NCBI GenBank assembly: GCA_013349285.1
Contig: DUZU01000009.1
Coordinates: 1-64,000, forward strand
Origin: Deltaproteobacteria bacterium
GTDB lineage: Bacteria > Desulfobacterota > Desulfobulbia > Desulfobulbales > Desulfurivibrionaceae
Length of the DNA: 64,000 bases
Reading direction: 5' to 3'
Below are positions 14,772 to 22,453 of the stretch, in pieces. Under the pieces are notes generated by a model. That model worked only from the letters and a program-made list of their open reading frames with translations, was not told the DNA's origin and ran no database searches. The position numbers and the translations under genes are program-made. Numbering within the stretch: position 1 is the stretch's first letter; each line of letters starts with the position of its first letter.

Positions 14772-16451
14772 ATGAACCAAACGGTTTTTTTTCATAAAAA
14801 AGATAAACTGGGCGCCATCCTGCTCCAAGCCGGCAAGCTCCAGGCCGGGCTCCTCGACCGCGCCCTGGCCCATCAGGAAACGGTATCGCACCGGCTCGGC
14901 GAGATCCTGATCTCACTCGGCTATATCAGCGAGGAGGATCTGGCCGCCGCTCTGGCCGAGCAGCTTGATCTTGCCCTTTATTGCCAGGCGGCCGGCGAGG
15001 AGGTGCTCACCCCACCGCTGTCCCAGCCCTTTCTCCGCGACCACCCCTTTCTGCTGATCCGGCGCGAGGCGGAGGGCAACCTCCTCATCACCAGCGATCC
15101 TTTGGACAGCGCGATCCTGGCCGCGGCCGAGGTCTGTTTTACCGCAGCCTATACCGTCCAGCTTGCCGCCGAAGCCCAGCTCAAAAAAATGGTGCGCGAA
15201 CATTACAACCTGGCCCAGCAGGAAAACGACGGGGCAACCCTGCTCATCGACGAGGCGGATATCGACAAGCTCAAGGACATGGCCTCGGAAGCGCCGGTCA
15301 TCAAGTATGTCAACAACCTGATCGATACCGCCGTAAGTCGCCGGGCCAGCGACATCCATATGGAGCCGTTTGCGGACGGCCTCTCGATCCGGTTCCGGAT
15401 CGACGGCATTCTTCATGATTTTGAGATGCCGCCCCACGCCATGCAACCGGCGATCATCTCCCGGACCAAGCTGCTGGCCGGCCTCGATATCGCCGAGCGC
15501 CGCCTGCCCCAGGACGGCAAAATAGCGATGCGGGTCTCGGGCAAGGAGATCGATCTGCGGGTTTCCACCCTGCCCACGGTTTTCGGCGAGGGGGTGGTCA
15601 TCCGCATCCTGGAAAAGGGCTCGATCATTCTTGATCTGGCCAGCCTGGGGATGAGCCGCGAGATCGAAACCATGTTCCGCAAAATCATCGCGGTGCCGGA
15701 CGGCTTCTTTCTGGTCACCGGCCCAACCGGCAGCGGCAAAACCACCACCCTCTACTGTGCGCTGAACCATATCAACACCGGGGACAACAAGATCATCACC
15801 GTGGAAGACCCGGTGGAATATCAGCTGCACGGCATCAACCAGATCCAGGTCCGCTCCGAGATCGGCCTCACCTTTGCCTCGGGGCTGCGCTCCATTGTCC
15901 GCCAGGATCCGGACGTGATCATGATCGGCGAGATCAGGGATCTGGAAACCGCGGAAATCGCGGTACAATCCTCCCTCACCGGCCATCTGGTTTTCAGCAC
16001 CCTGCACACCAACGACGCTATTTCCGCGGTGATCCGCATGATCGACCTCGGGGTGGAGCGCTTTCTCATCTCCTCATCCCTGCGCGGCGTTCTCGCCCAG
16101 CGCCTGGTCCGCTGCATCTGCCCCCATTGCAAGCGGGAAAAGGGGATGATCAGCGAGTTCGGCTATCGGGCCAATGGCGACGATTTTGCCATTTACGAGG
16201 GCGCCGGCTGCAACCATTGCTCGGGCACCGGCTATTCCGGTCGGATCGGCCTCTATGAGCTGCTGGTGATCAATGACACCATCACCCGCGGTATCTCCAA
16301 GGGCCTTGACTTAATCGAGCTCAGACAGATTGCCGAAGAGGAAGGATTCAAGCCCATGTTCAACGACGGAATGACCAAGGTCCGCCAGGGAGTCACCACC
16401 TTTGCCGAGGTGGTGCGGGTCTGCAGGGGAACGGAGAATGGCCAGTTTTAA
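14772..16451 (+). CDS. gspE: Type II secretion ATPase GspE
   Basis: A hexameric cytoplasmic ATPase that powers pseudopilus assembly, 559 residues from the chosen ATG. The N-terminal GspE_N domain reads LGAILLQAGKL; the core has Walker A GPTGSGKTTTLY, the Asp box ITVEDPVEY, Walker B DVIMIGEIRD and the His box LVFSTLHTNDA. The tetracysteine zinc motif is present as CICPHC ... CNHCSGTGYSG. The start is uncertain. TTG at 14727 is in frame but lacks a ribosome site. The only good site (AGGAG, 14746-14750) precedes a 7-codon frame at 14752-14775 whose stop overlaps the chosen ATG, hinting at coupling from a leader peptide. Downstream, gspF overlaps by 14 bp. Confidence 0.95.
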   Translation: MNQTVFFHKKDKLGAILLQAGKLQAGLLDRALAHQETVSHRLGEILISLGYISEEDLAAALAEQLDLALYCQAAGEEVLTPPLSQPFLRDHPFLLIRREAEGNLLITSDPLDSAILAAAEVCFTAAYTVQLAAEAQLKKMVREHYNLAQQENDGATLLIDEADIDKLKDMASEAPVIKYVNNLIDTAVSRRASDIHMEPFADGLSIRFRIDGILHDFEMPPHAMQPAIISRTKLLAGLDIAERRLPQDGKIAMRVSGKEIDLRVSTLPTVFGEGVVIRILEKGSIILDLASLGMSREIETMFRKIIAVPDGFFLVTGPTGSGKTTTLYCALNHINTGDNKIITVEDPVEYQLHGINQIQVRSEIGLTFASGLRSIVRQDPDVIMIGEIRDLETAEIAVQSSLTGHLVFSTLHTNDAISAVIRMIDLGVERFLISSSLRGVLAQRLVRCICPHCKREKGMISEFGYRANGDDFAIYEGAGCNHCSGTGYSGRIGLYELLVINDTITRGISKGLDLIELRQIAEEEGFKPMFNDGMTKVRQGVTTFAEVVRVCRGTENGQF

Positions 16452-17655
16452 ATACAGCGCCCTGGATCATGACAATGTCCTGCGCAACGGCATCCTGGAA
16501 GCGATCGACCGCGATAGCGCGGCCAAGACCCTGGTCCGCCAGGGGCTGCGGCCGGTGGATATCCGCCGGCAACCACAGACGGCCGCCGGCGGCCTGGGGC
16601 TGAAGTTCCGCTTCGGCCGGCAAAAACTTAAGCGAAACGATATCGATTTTTTCACCAACCAGATCGGCCTGCTCCTCAAAAGCGGCCTCTCCCTGGACGC
16701 GGCCCTCAGGGTGATGAAAAATCACAGCGCCAAGCCCGAATTCCAGGAGTTTGTCGCGGAACTGGGGCAGAAGATCAAGGAGGGCAAATCCTTTTCCCAG
16801 GCCCTGAGCGAATACCCCTATTTCTCGCCGATGTACATCAACATCGTCCGGGCCGGGGAGGAGGGGGGGATCCTGCCCGCCATGCTCAGCCGGATCGCCG
16901 GTTACCAGGCGACCTTTCAGGAGCTCAGCCAATACATCATTTCCGCTTCGATCTACCCGCTTTTCCTGTTAGCCGTGGGCCTGGTGGCCATTGTTATTCT
17001 CTTGACCACCATCCTCCCGCGCTTTGAGATCCTCTTTGCAGGCATGGGCCAACAGCTGCCCGGCCATGTCGCCATGCTGATGGCCACGGCCAAGACCATC
17101 GGCGCCCATCCTCTGTTAGCTTTGCTGCTGCTGACCGGCCCCCCCGCCGCGTTAATCTGCTATTTCAAGACCCCGGAGGGCCGGGAACGCTTTGATTACT
17201 TATCGCTCAAGATACCGGTGATCGCCGGCTTTGTCCGCAGCCTGGAAACCACCCGAATCTTCAGAACCATCGAGGTGCTGGTCAACAACGGCGTACACCT
17301 GGCCATGGCCCTCAAGATCAGCAGCGGGGTGGCCGGCAACATCGAGTACCGCCGGCTACTCAACCAGGCGACCCAGGCCCTGAAAGAGGGTAAACGGATC
17401 GGCGGCAAACTCGGCGAGGCCCGGCTCTTCCCCGAGCTGGCCACCGAGTTGCTGGCCATCGGCGAGGAGTCGGGGCGGGTGGGGGAGATGTGCGGCCAGA
17501 TCGCCGACCATTTTGAAGGCGAACTCAAGCTTAAGATCAAAAGGCTCACCGCCCTGGTGGAACCGATCTTCATTCTGCTCATCGCCCTGGTCGCCGGCTA
17601 CGTGGTCATCTCCATGCTGAGCGTCATCCTCAGCATCAACGATATTGCCGGGTGA
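16438..17655 (+). CDS. gspF: Type II secretion inner-membrane platform protein GspF
   Basis: A 405-residue polytopic platform protein with two T2SSF repeats, each a helical cytoplasmic domain followed by membrane helices (about residues 170-200, 220-240 and 375-400). Family motifs are present: FFTNQIGLLLKSGLSLDAAL, IVRAGEEGGILP, EVLVNNGVHLAMAL, AIGEESGRVGEM. The chosen ATG has GGGGAACGGAG upstream; a longer TTG-initiated reading at 16402 is unlikely. It overlaps the gspE 3' end by 14 bp and is followed 4 bp later by gspH. Confidence 0.95.
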   Translation: MASFKYSALDHDNVLRNGILEAIDRDSAAKTLVRQGLRPVDIRRQPQTAAGGLGLKFRFGRQKLKRNDIDFFTNQIGLLLKSGLSLDAALRVMKNHSAKPEFQEFVAELGQKIKEGKSFSQALSEYPYFSPMYINIVRAGEEGGILPAMLSRIAGYQATFQELSQYIISASIYPLFLLAVGLVAIVILLTTILPRFEILFAGMGQQLPGHVAMLMATAKTIGAHPLLALLLLTGPPAALICYFKTPEGRERFDYLSLKIPVIAGFVRSLETTRIFRTIEVLVNNGVHLAMALKISSGVAGNIEYRRLLNQATQALKEGKRIGGKLGEARLFPELATELLAIGEESGRVGEMCGQIADHFEGELKLKIKRLTALVEPIFILLIALVAGYVVISMLSVILSINDIAG

Positions 17656-17659
17656 GCCG

Positions 17660-18121
17660 ATGACTGAGAGCTTTGCGGCCGAAGGGGCCGGCCGGGACCA
17701 CGGGTTTTCGCTGTTCGAGCTGCTCATCGTCCTGGTACTGCTCGCCATGATCGCCGGGGTGGCGGCCCCGGCCACCGGTCGGATTATGGACAACTTAAGC
17801 TTTCGGCGACAAAACCAAAACCTGCTGGCCGTCCTCAACTATGCCCGCCTGACCGCGATCAGCAAGGGCAGGCCGGTTAAAATGACCCTCGGCGCTCAAC
17901 CCGGCACCATCCTGCTCAGCGGCGCTATTGACGAAAAGAGATCACTGGAGCTTGCCGACACGGCCACCATTGTCCTTGAGCCCGATTATCTCGTTTTCTC
18001 CCCGGCCGGGCAGGCCACTCCGACCCAGCTGGTGTCTATGCTCGGCCCCCGAAGCCAATCCTACCGGCTTGATTCGCTCAGCGGGCGGCCGGTGGCAAAA
18101 AATCGGAGCCCGGCGCCATGA
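17660..18121 (+). CDS. gspH: Type II secretion minor pseudopilin GspH
   Basis: A 153-residue prepilin-like minor pseudopilin. The cleavage region is HG-FSLFELLIVLVLLAMI, with Glu at +5. The mature part has the GspH-type strand pattern (LAVLNYARLTAISKGRPVKMTL). An ATG with GGTGAG upstream is the start; a TTG five codons earlier is less likely. The 3' end overlaps the next pseudopilin gene by 4 bp (ATGA), typical of tight coupling through this operon. Confidence 0.88.
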   Translation: MTESFAAEGAGRDHGFSLFELLIVLVLLAMIAGVAAPATGRIMDNLSFRRQNQNLLAVLNYARLTAISKGRPVKMTLGAQPGTILLSGAIDEKRSLELADTATIVLEPDYLVFSPAGQATPTQLVSMLGPRSQSYRLDSLSGRPVAKNRSPAP

Positions 18122-18714
18122 AAGCAAGCCGCCCGAGATCCAGCCGATCACAAACCGACAAGCAAGCCGGGGTTACCCTTTTTGAACTGCTGGTGGCCGT
18201 ATTGCTGCTGGCCATGGTCAGCACCATGATCTATTCGGTGCTCAAAGCCGGAATCGATTTCAACGGCAAGGGGGAAGATAAACTGCAGCGCCTGGCCCAG
18301 GAGCAGGGGCTGGTCGGCCTGCTGCGGCGTCAGGTACGCGGCGCCATCTACGACCAGCAACAGAGACGGCCCATGATCAGCGCCGGCCCGGACACCTTGC
18401 GGCTGGTGACCAATCAATCCCTTTTGGCCGGGGAGTCGAACACGGTCCTGGCGGTATACCGATATAACGAAGCGGATTCCGCCCTTTATTACCTGGAAAA
18501 AAAGGATTTTTACAACAGCGACTATGATGAGGATTTTCAGCCGAATGTTGAGGAGATGACCCGGCTCTTGACCACCAGCTTTCCCCTTGCCCTCGGTTAT
18601 GAACAGGAATCCGGCCAGGTAACTCTTGAATATAATGAGCGCCAATACCTTTTTGCCCCCAAAGCCCGGCCTGTCGCCGCAAATATCATCCTCAGCCGCT
18701 TGGTGCAGCCATGA
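18118..18714 (+). CDS. gspJ: Type II secretion minor pseudopilin GspJ
   Basis: A 198-residue prepilin-like protein with cleavage region AG-VTLFELLVAVLLLAMV and Glu at +5. The following STMIYSVLKAG and the long C-terminal beta-rich domain (QGLVGLLRRQVRGA, DTLRLVTNQ, VTLEYNERQ) fit GspJ better than GspI. The order here is H-J-I-K, swapped compared with the common H-I-J-K. It overlaps both neighbours by 4 bp. Confidence 0.82.
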   Translation: MKASRPRSSRSQTDKQAGVTLFELLVAVLLLAMVSTMIYSVLKAGIDFNGKGEDKLQRLAQEQGLVGLLRRQVRGAIYDQQQRRPMISAGPDTLRLVTNQSLLAGESNTVLAVYRYNEADSALYYLEKKDFYNSDYDEDFQPNVEEMTRLLTTSFPLALGYEQESGQVTLEYNERQYLFAPKARPVAANIILSRLVQP

Positions 18715-19040
18715 ATCGCGACAAAACAGGGGCAGGGCGAGATAAACCGGCAAACAATCAGGGCTTTACCCTGCTCGAAGTCCTGGTCGCCACCGTAATC
18801 CTGAGCCTGGCCTATGTGGCGGTGCTGGAAAACTTCTCGCAATCAATGGCCCATATCTTCCGGCTGGAGCAAAGCCAGGCCAAAACCATTGCCGCCGGCC
18901 TCGCCTTTGAGGGCAGGCTGCGGGAGAGTTCAGCTTCCGCGGCAACCGGGGAGATCCTCACCGAGGGGAGCAAATTCAGGTTAATCAAAATAAGCAGTGA
19001 AGACGGCGAGTTAATCTCCGTCAAACTTGAAAAGCGCTGA
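18711..19040 (+). CDS. gspI: Type II secretion minor pseudopilin GspI
   Basis: A 109-residue prepilin-like protein with cleavage region QG-FTLLEVLVATVILSLAYVAVL and Glu at +5. Its short length and the QAKTIAAGLAFEGRLRE helix fit GspI. It should form the pseudopilus tip with GspJ, GspK and GspH. Its stop codon shares a base with the gspK start codon (TGATG). Confidence 0.82.
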   Translation: MNRDKTGAGRDKPANNQGFTLLEVLVATVILSLAYVAVLENFSQSMAHIFRLEQSQAKTIAAGLAFEGRLRESSASAATGEILTEGSKFRLIKISSEDGELISVKLEKR

Positions 19041-20008
19041 TGACTATGATACCAAGTAACAACTCCGGCGCCGATGATCGCGGCTTTGCCCTGCTGGTGG
19101 TCATCGTGGTGATGCTGATGGTGAGCTTTTTGGCCTCACAACTCATCTTGGCGCTGCGCACCGAACAGCAGATCGCCTACAACCTCAAACAACGGGATCG
19201 CGCGCTGTTCTTGGCCGAGGCCGGGGTCAACCTCGCCCTGTTCCGGCTGCTGGATAAGGCGCCGACCGAAGAGGAAAATGAAGAATTCGGCCCCATGCTC
19301 GCCGGCTACGATTATACAACCTTGCTGGAAAACGGTCGGATCAGCTACTCTATGACCAGCGAATCTGGTAAGATGGATCTGAACAACGTGCCCCTCGGCC
19401 TGCTGGAACTTTTTCTTAGCCATCAGGGCCTGACGGAAGAAGAGATCGCCATCATCAGCGACTCGTTGCTGGACTGGCGGGATGCCGACAACCTGCACCG
19501 ATTAAACGGCGCTGAGCAGGAATTTTATATGGATTTGCACGACCCATACCTCCCGAGAAACGGCAGAATCAAAGAGCCGGACGAATTTTTTCTGATCAAC
19601 GGCACCGCTGCCGTGACCGGCAAATTTACCGCCGATGCGGCCTTTACCGTTCATAATCCGCAGAAAACCATCAACTTCAACAGCCTGACCCCGGTTATGC
19701 TCGACTTTGTCATGGCCGGCGACAACGACCGCAAACAAGCCTACCGCGAAGCCCAGGATGTGTACACCACCCTCAACAAGGCCATGGCCCGGCAGATTAT
19801 CGGCGATGAACGCTTTGCCCTGCTTGAGCCCTATCTGAGCTACAACCAAGGCACCAACCGCTACTACACCATCAGCGCCACCGGCCGGGCCGGGGCCGAC
19901 CCGCAAGGAGAATCCCCGCCAAACCGGCCGGGCCTGACGGTCAAGGCCCTGGTAAGGCTGCTCACCGATAATTATCAGATAATAGCCTGGAAGGAGCACC
20001 TTTCATGA
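19040..20008 (+). CDS. gspK: Type II secretion pseudopilin GspK
   Basis: A 322-residue large minor pseudopilin. The prepilin-like segment RG-FALLVVIVVMLMVSFLASQ lacks Glu at +5 (Val instead), as is normal for GspK, the tip-most subunit. The helical insertion domain is recognisable from LNNVPLGLLELFLSHQGL, DSLLDWRDADNLHRLNGAE, and KTINFNSLTPVMLD. The last is the region where GspK proteins bind calcium. It overlaps gspL by 4 bp. Confidence 0.9.
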   Translation: MTMIPSNNSGADDRGFALLVVIVVMLMVSFLASQLILALRTEQQIAYNLKQRDRALFLAEAGVNLALFRLLDKAPTEEENEEFGPMLAGYDYTTLLENGRISYSMTSESGKMDLNNVPLGLLELFLSHQGLTEEEIAIISDSLLDWRDADNLHRLNGAEQEFYMDLHDPYLPRNGRIKEPDEFFLINGTAAVTGKFTADAAFTVHNPQKTINFNSLTPVMLDFVMAGDNDRKQAYREAQDVYTTLNKAMARQIIGDERFALLEPYLSYNQGTNRYYTISATGRAGADPQGESPPNRPGLTVKALVRLLTDNYQIIAWKEHLS

Positions 20009-21120
20009 GGGGGCCGGAGGCAATCATCACCGGCGCCGGGATTACCTATTGCCCGCCAACCGGGCCCGGCGAGGCAATCCCCGCCCTTTTAGCCCGGCTC
20101 GGCATCAGCAGTGCGGAAAACTCGGCAACCACCGTCTACGTGGCCGAGGAGCTTTTATTCTACACCACCTTTGAATTGCCGGCCAAAACCGCGAGTATCA
20201 AGGATGCCGTCCATTATCAGCTGGGGATGCTGGTTCCTTTCCCGGAAGACACCTATTTGTACAGCTTTTCCAGCAAGCGCCGGGACGAGGCCATTGTCGT
20301 CACCGTCTATGCCCTGGCCAAGGATAAAATCGAAGAGCCCCTGGCGGAAATTGCCGCCAACAGCTCAACCATTGCCGGACTTTTCCCCCTCGGCCAGCGT
20401 TACCTCACCCGCAGCAACCGCAAGGAAAAATGGGCATTGCTGCTGCCCGGCCCGCTGCCAAAGCTGCTGATTTTTGATCATGGCCGGACCAGTGGCCGCT
20501 TGCTCTGCCCCAACGATGCAGACCTGACCGCGGCCAGGGAACTGGCCGATTGCCAAGCGATTTACCAGCCGGCGCCCACCCCGGACAGCGGTTTTCTCGA
20601 TCCAGCCCCACTGCTGGCCGAGTCTCCCCTGGCCGCGGAATTCGACCTGCTGCCCGCCGGTTTCCGGCGCCCCGATTACTTCAAGATGGTCATCACCGCC
20701 CTGGTCGGCCTCAACCTCATCGCGCTGCTGCTGCTGATCGGCATAAAAGAGTACAGCTTCCATCGGCTCAGCAACCGGCTTGATAGCGAAATTGCCGCCC
20801 TGCAACCGCAGATCATGGCCCTCAATAAAGAGAGCGGCAACGAAGTTGAGCAACGAAAAATAATCGAACAGATGGAGCGCCTGGGTAAAAATCCTGATCT
20901 CATCAAATTTTTCAACGAACTGAGCCGGAAGCTGCCCCCCTCATCCTACCTGGATCAAATCCGCTTGGATAAAAAAAGCGAGGCCATTTTCATTCATGGC
21001 TACAGCGATGATATCAGCGAATTAACCAACAGCCTGCAAAGCCTGGGCGAGGTGCGGCTCAACTCAACCAGCCGCCGGCAAAACAAAAATTATTTTCAGC
21101 TGGAGATCAGCCTGCAGTGA
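20005..21120 (+). CDS. gspL: Type II secretion protein GspL
   Basis: A 371-residue bitopic assembly-platform protein that links GspE to the periplasmic apparatus. The cytoplasmic part (1-225) has the actin-like PilM/GspL fold (YVAEELLFYTTFELP, KDAVHYQLGMLVPFPEDTYLY). One membrane helix (about 230-248, VITALVGLNLIALLLLIG) is followed by a periplasmic coiled segment and a ferredoxin-like PilN-type domain (PPSSYLDQIRLDK, FIHGYSDDISELTNSLQSLGEV). The N-terminal portion is shorter than in enterobacterial GspL. GTG of gspM overlaps its stop. Confidence 0.88.
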   Translation: MRGPEAIITGAGITYCPPTGPGEAIPALLARLGISSAENSATTVYVAEELLFYTTFELPAKTASIKDAVHYQLGMLVPFPEDTYLYSFSSKRRDEAIVVTVYALAKDKIEEPLAEIAANSSTIAGLFPLGQRYLTRSNRKEKWALLLPGPLPKLLIFDHGRTSGRLLCPNDADLTAARELADCQAIYQPAPTPDSGFLDPAPLLAESPLAAEFDLLPAGFRRPDYFKMVITALVGLNLIALLLLIGIKEYSFHRLSNRLDSEIAALQPQIMALNKESGNEVEQRKIIEQMERLGKNPDLIKFFNELSRKLPPSSYLDQIRLDKKSEAIFIHGYSDDISELTNSLQSLGEVRLNSTSRRQNKNYFQLEISLQ

Positions 21121-21695
21121 CCATGCTCCTTGACCAGATAAACCGTTTTGACCGCCGCCACCTGCTGCTGGGCGTGGCCGCGTTGCTGTTGCTGCTCAAT
21201 CTCGGCCGCCTGGGCGCAAATTTTCTTGATGCGCGACAACAGGAGCTTGGCGACCGGCTTGAACTGCTGAGCCGATACCGGGAGTCGGTGCTCAAGCTGC
21301 CCCAGGTGCAACAAAGGGTGAGCCGCCTCCAAAAAAGAACGCAGTATCTCGAATCATTTCTCTTTACCGGCGATTCCGAAGAACAAATCGCCTCGGCCAT
21401 GCAGATCAAACTGCAATCGGAAATCAGTCAGGCCGGGCTGTCGCCGGAGTTTATCCAACCCCTCCGCAACCGGGACAATAATGGGACGCCGGGGGTCAAC
21501 GACATCGGGATCAAGATAAGAATGTCGGGCAGCCTCAACAACTTTGCCGCCTTTATCAAGGCCATCTACTCCGGCAAACAGCTTTTCAAAATCGAAAGCT
21601 TGACCATCAAGCCTTTTAAAAAAGATGAGCTCAAGATCTTTCTGGAGGTGCGGGGAGTTTACCGGCTCACCCCAAGCGGGGGTGAATCATCATGA
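21117..21695 (+). CDS. gspM: Type II secretion protein GspM
   Basis: A 192-residue bitopic inner-membrane protein with one helix near residues 16-34 (LLLGVAALLLLLNLGRLG), a periplasmic coiled coil (35-85) and a C-terminal ferredoxin-like domain (IGIKIRMSGSLNNFAAFIKAI, FKIESLTIKP), as in GspM/PilO. It partners GspL. The start is GTG overlapping the gspL stop (GTGA), with ATG two codons later as an alternative. Confidence 0.85.
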   Translation: MTMLLDQINRFDRRHLLLGVAALLLLLNLGRLGANFLDARQQELGDRLELLSRYRESVLKLPQVQQRVSRLQKRTQYLESFLFTGDSEEQIASAMQIKLQSEISQAGLSPEFIQPLRNRDNNGTPGVNDIGIKIRMSGSLNNFAAFIKAIYSGKQLFKIESLTIKPFKKDELKIFLEVRGVYRLTPSGGESS

Positions 21696-22444
21696 TCTCC
21701 CGATTGATTATCATCCTCCTCCTGGCTCTCGGCCTGCTTGCCCAGGGGCTGAGCATGGTTACCACCTTGCAGGATGACCCGTTGCGCGAAACATCGCGCC
21801 CAGCCGCGGCCCCCAAAACAACCAGGCCGCCGGCCATGGATAAAATGAGCGCATTTTACCCCAGCCCCCCGGCCCGGCTCCCGGACCTGAACGAGGGCTA
21901 CATCTTCAATGAGCAGCGCTCCCTGACCGAAGCCGGCAAGGAGGGCAAAGAGCAAAGCCTGGAGGATGTGGACATCAACACCGTCCAGTACAGCGGCTCT
22001 ATTATAACCGGCGCCACCACCAAGGCTCTGTTAAGTTATGCCTTACGAATCAGGCCGACCCGGAAAAATTCCATTGCCGGCCACCAGAATGATGGTCATC
22101 TGCAGGTTACGGTCGGGGACACGGTTGACGGCTACAAAATTACCGAGATTTTGCCGGAAAAGATTGTTTTTTTAAAGGGCAACGATAAGATAGAAAAGTA
22201 TCTCTACGACCAGGACAAAAAACGGCTTGAACTGAAACAGCCGGTTCCGGCAAGGCCGCAAAGCACGAAAACACCGCCTCCTGTCCCCCCCCGGACCCCG
22301 GGCATGCCGCCGGAGATACCGCCGGAAATGCCGCCGGAAATGCCGCCGCTACACCAGATGGAGCGGCAACCGCTGGACAATAGCCCCCTGCCGCTACCGA
22401 TCCCCGGCAATAGGCCGACATCAGGCATGAGACGGATGATCTAA
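21692..22444 (+). CDS. gspC: GspC-like clamp protein with proline-rich tail
   Basis: A 250-residue bitopic protein in the position of GspC, the link between the inner platform and the secretin. It has an N-terminal membrane helix (3-22), a linker, and a homology-region (HR) domain around 100-175 (GSIITGATTKALL, LQVTVGDTVDGYKITEILPEKIVFL). There is no PDZ domain. The last 75 residues are Pro-rich, with a 12-nt repeat at about 22304-22348 giving PPEI/PPEM units, and an 8-C run at 22285-22292 where replication slippage could shift the frame. A GspN or PilP-like label is the alternative. It overlaps gspM by 4 bp and precedes gspD by 9 bp. Confidence 0.75.
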   Translation: MISRLIIILLLALGLLAQGLSMVTTLQDDPLRETSRPAAAPKTTRPPAMDKMSAFYPSPPARLPDLNEGYIFNEQRSLTEAGKEGKEQSLEDVDINTVQYSGSIITGATTKALLSYALRIRPTRKNSIAGHQNDGHLQVTVGDTVDGYKITEILPEKIVFLKGNDKIEKYLYDQDKKRLELKQPVPARPQSTKTPPPVPPRTPGMPPEIPPEMPPEMPPLHQMERQPLDNSPLPLPIPGNRPTSGMRRMI

Positions 22445-22453
22445 GAGGAAAAG

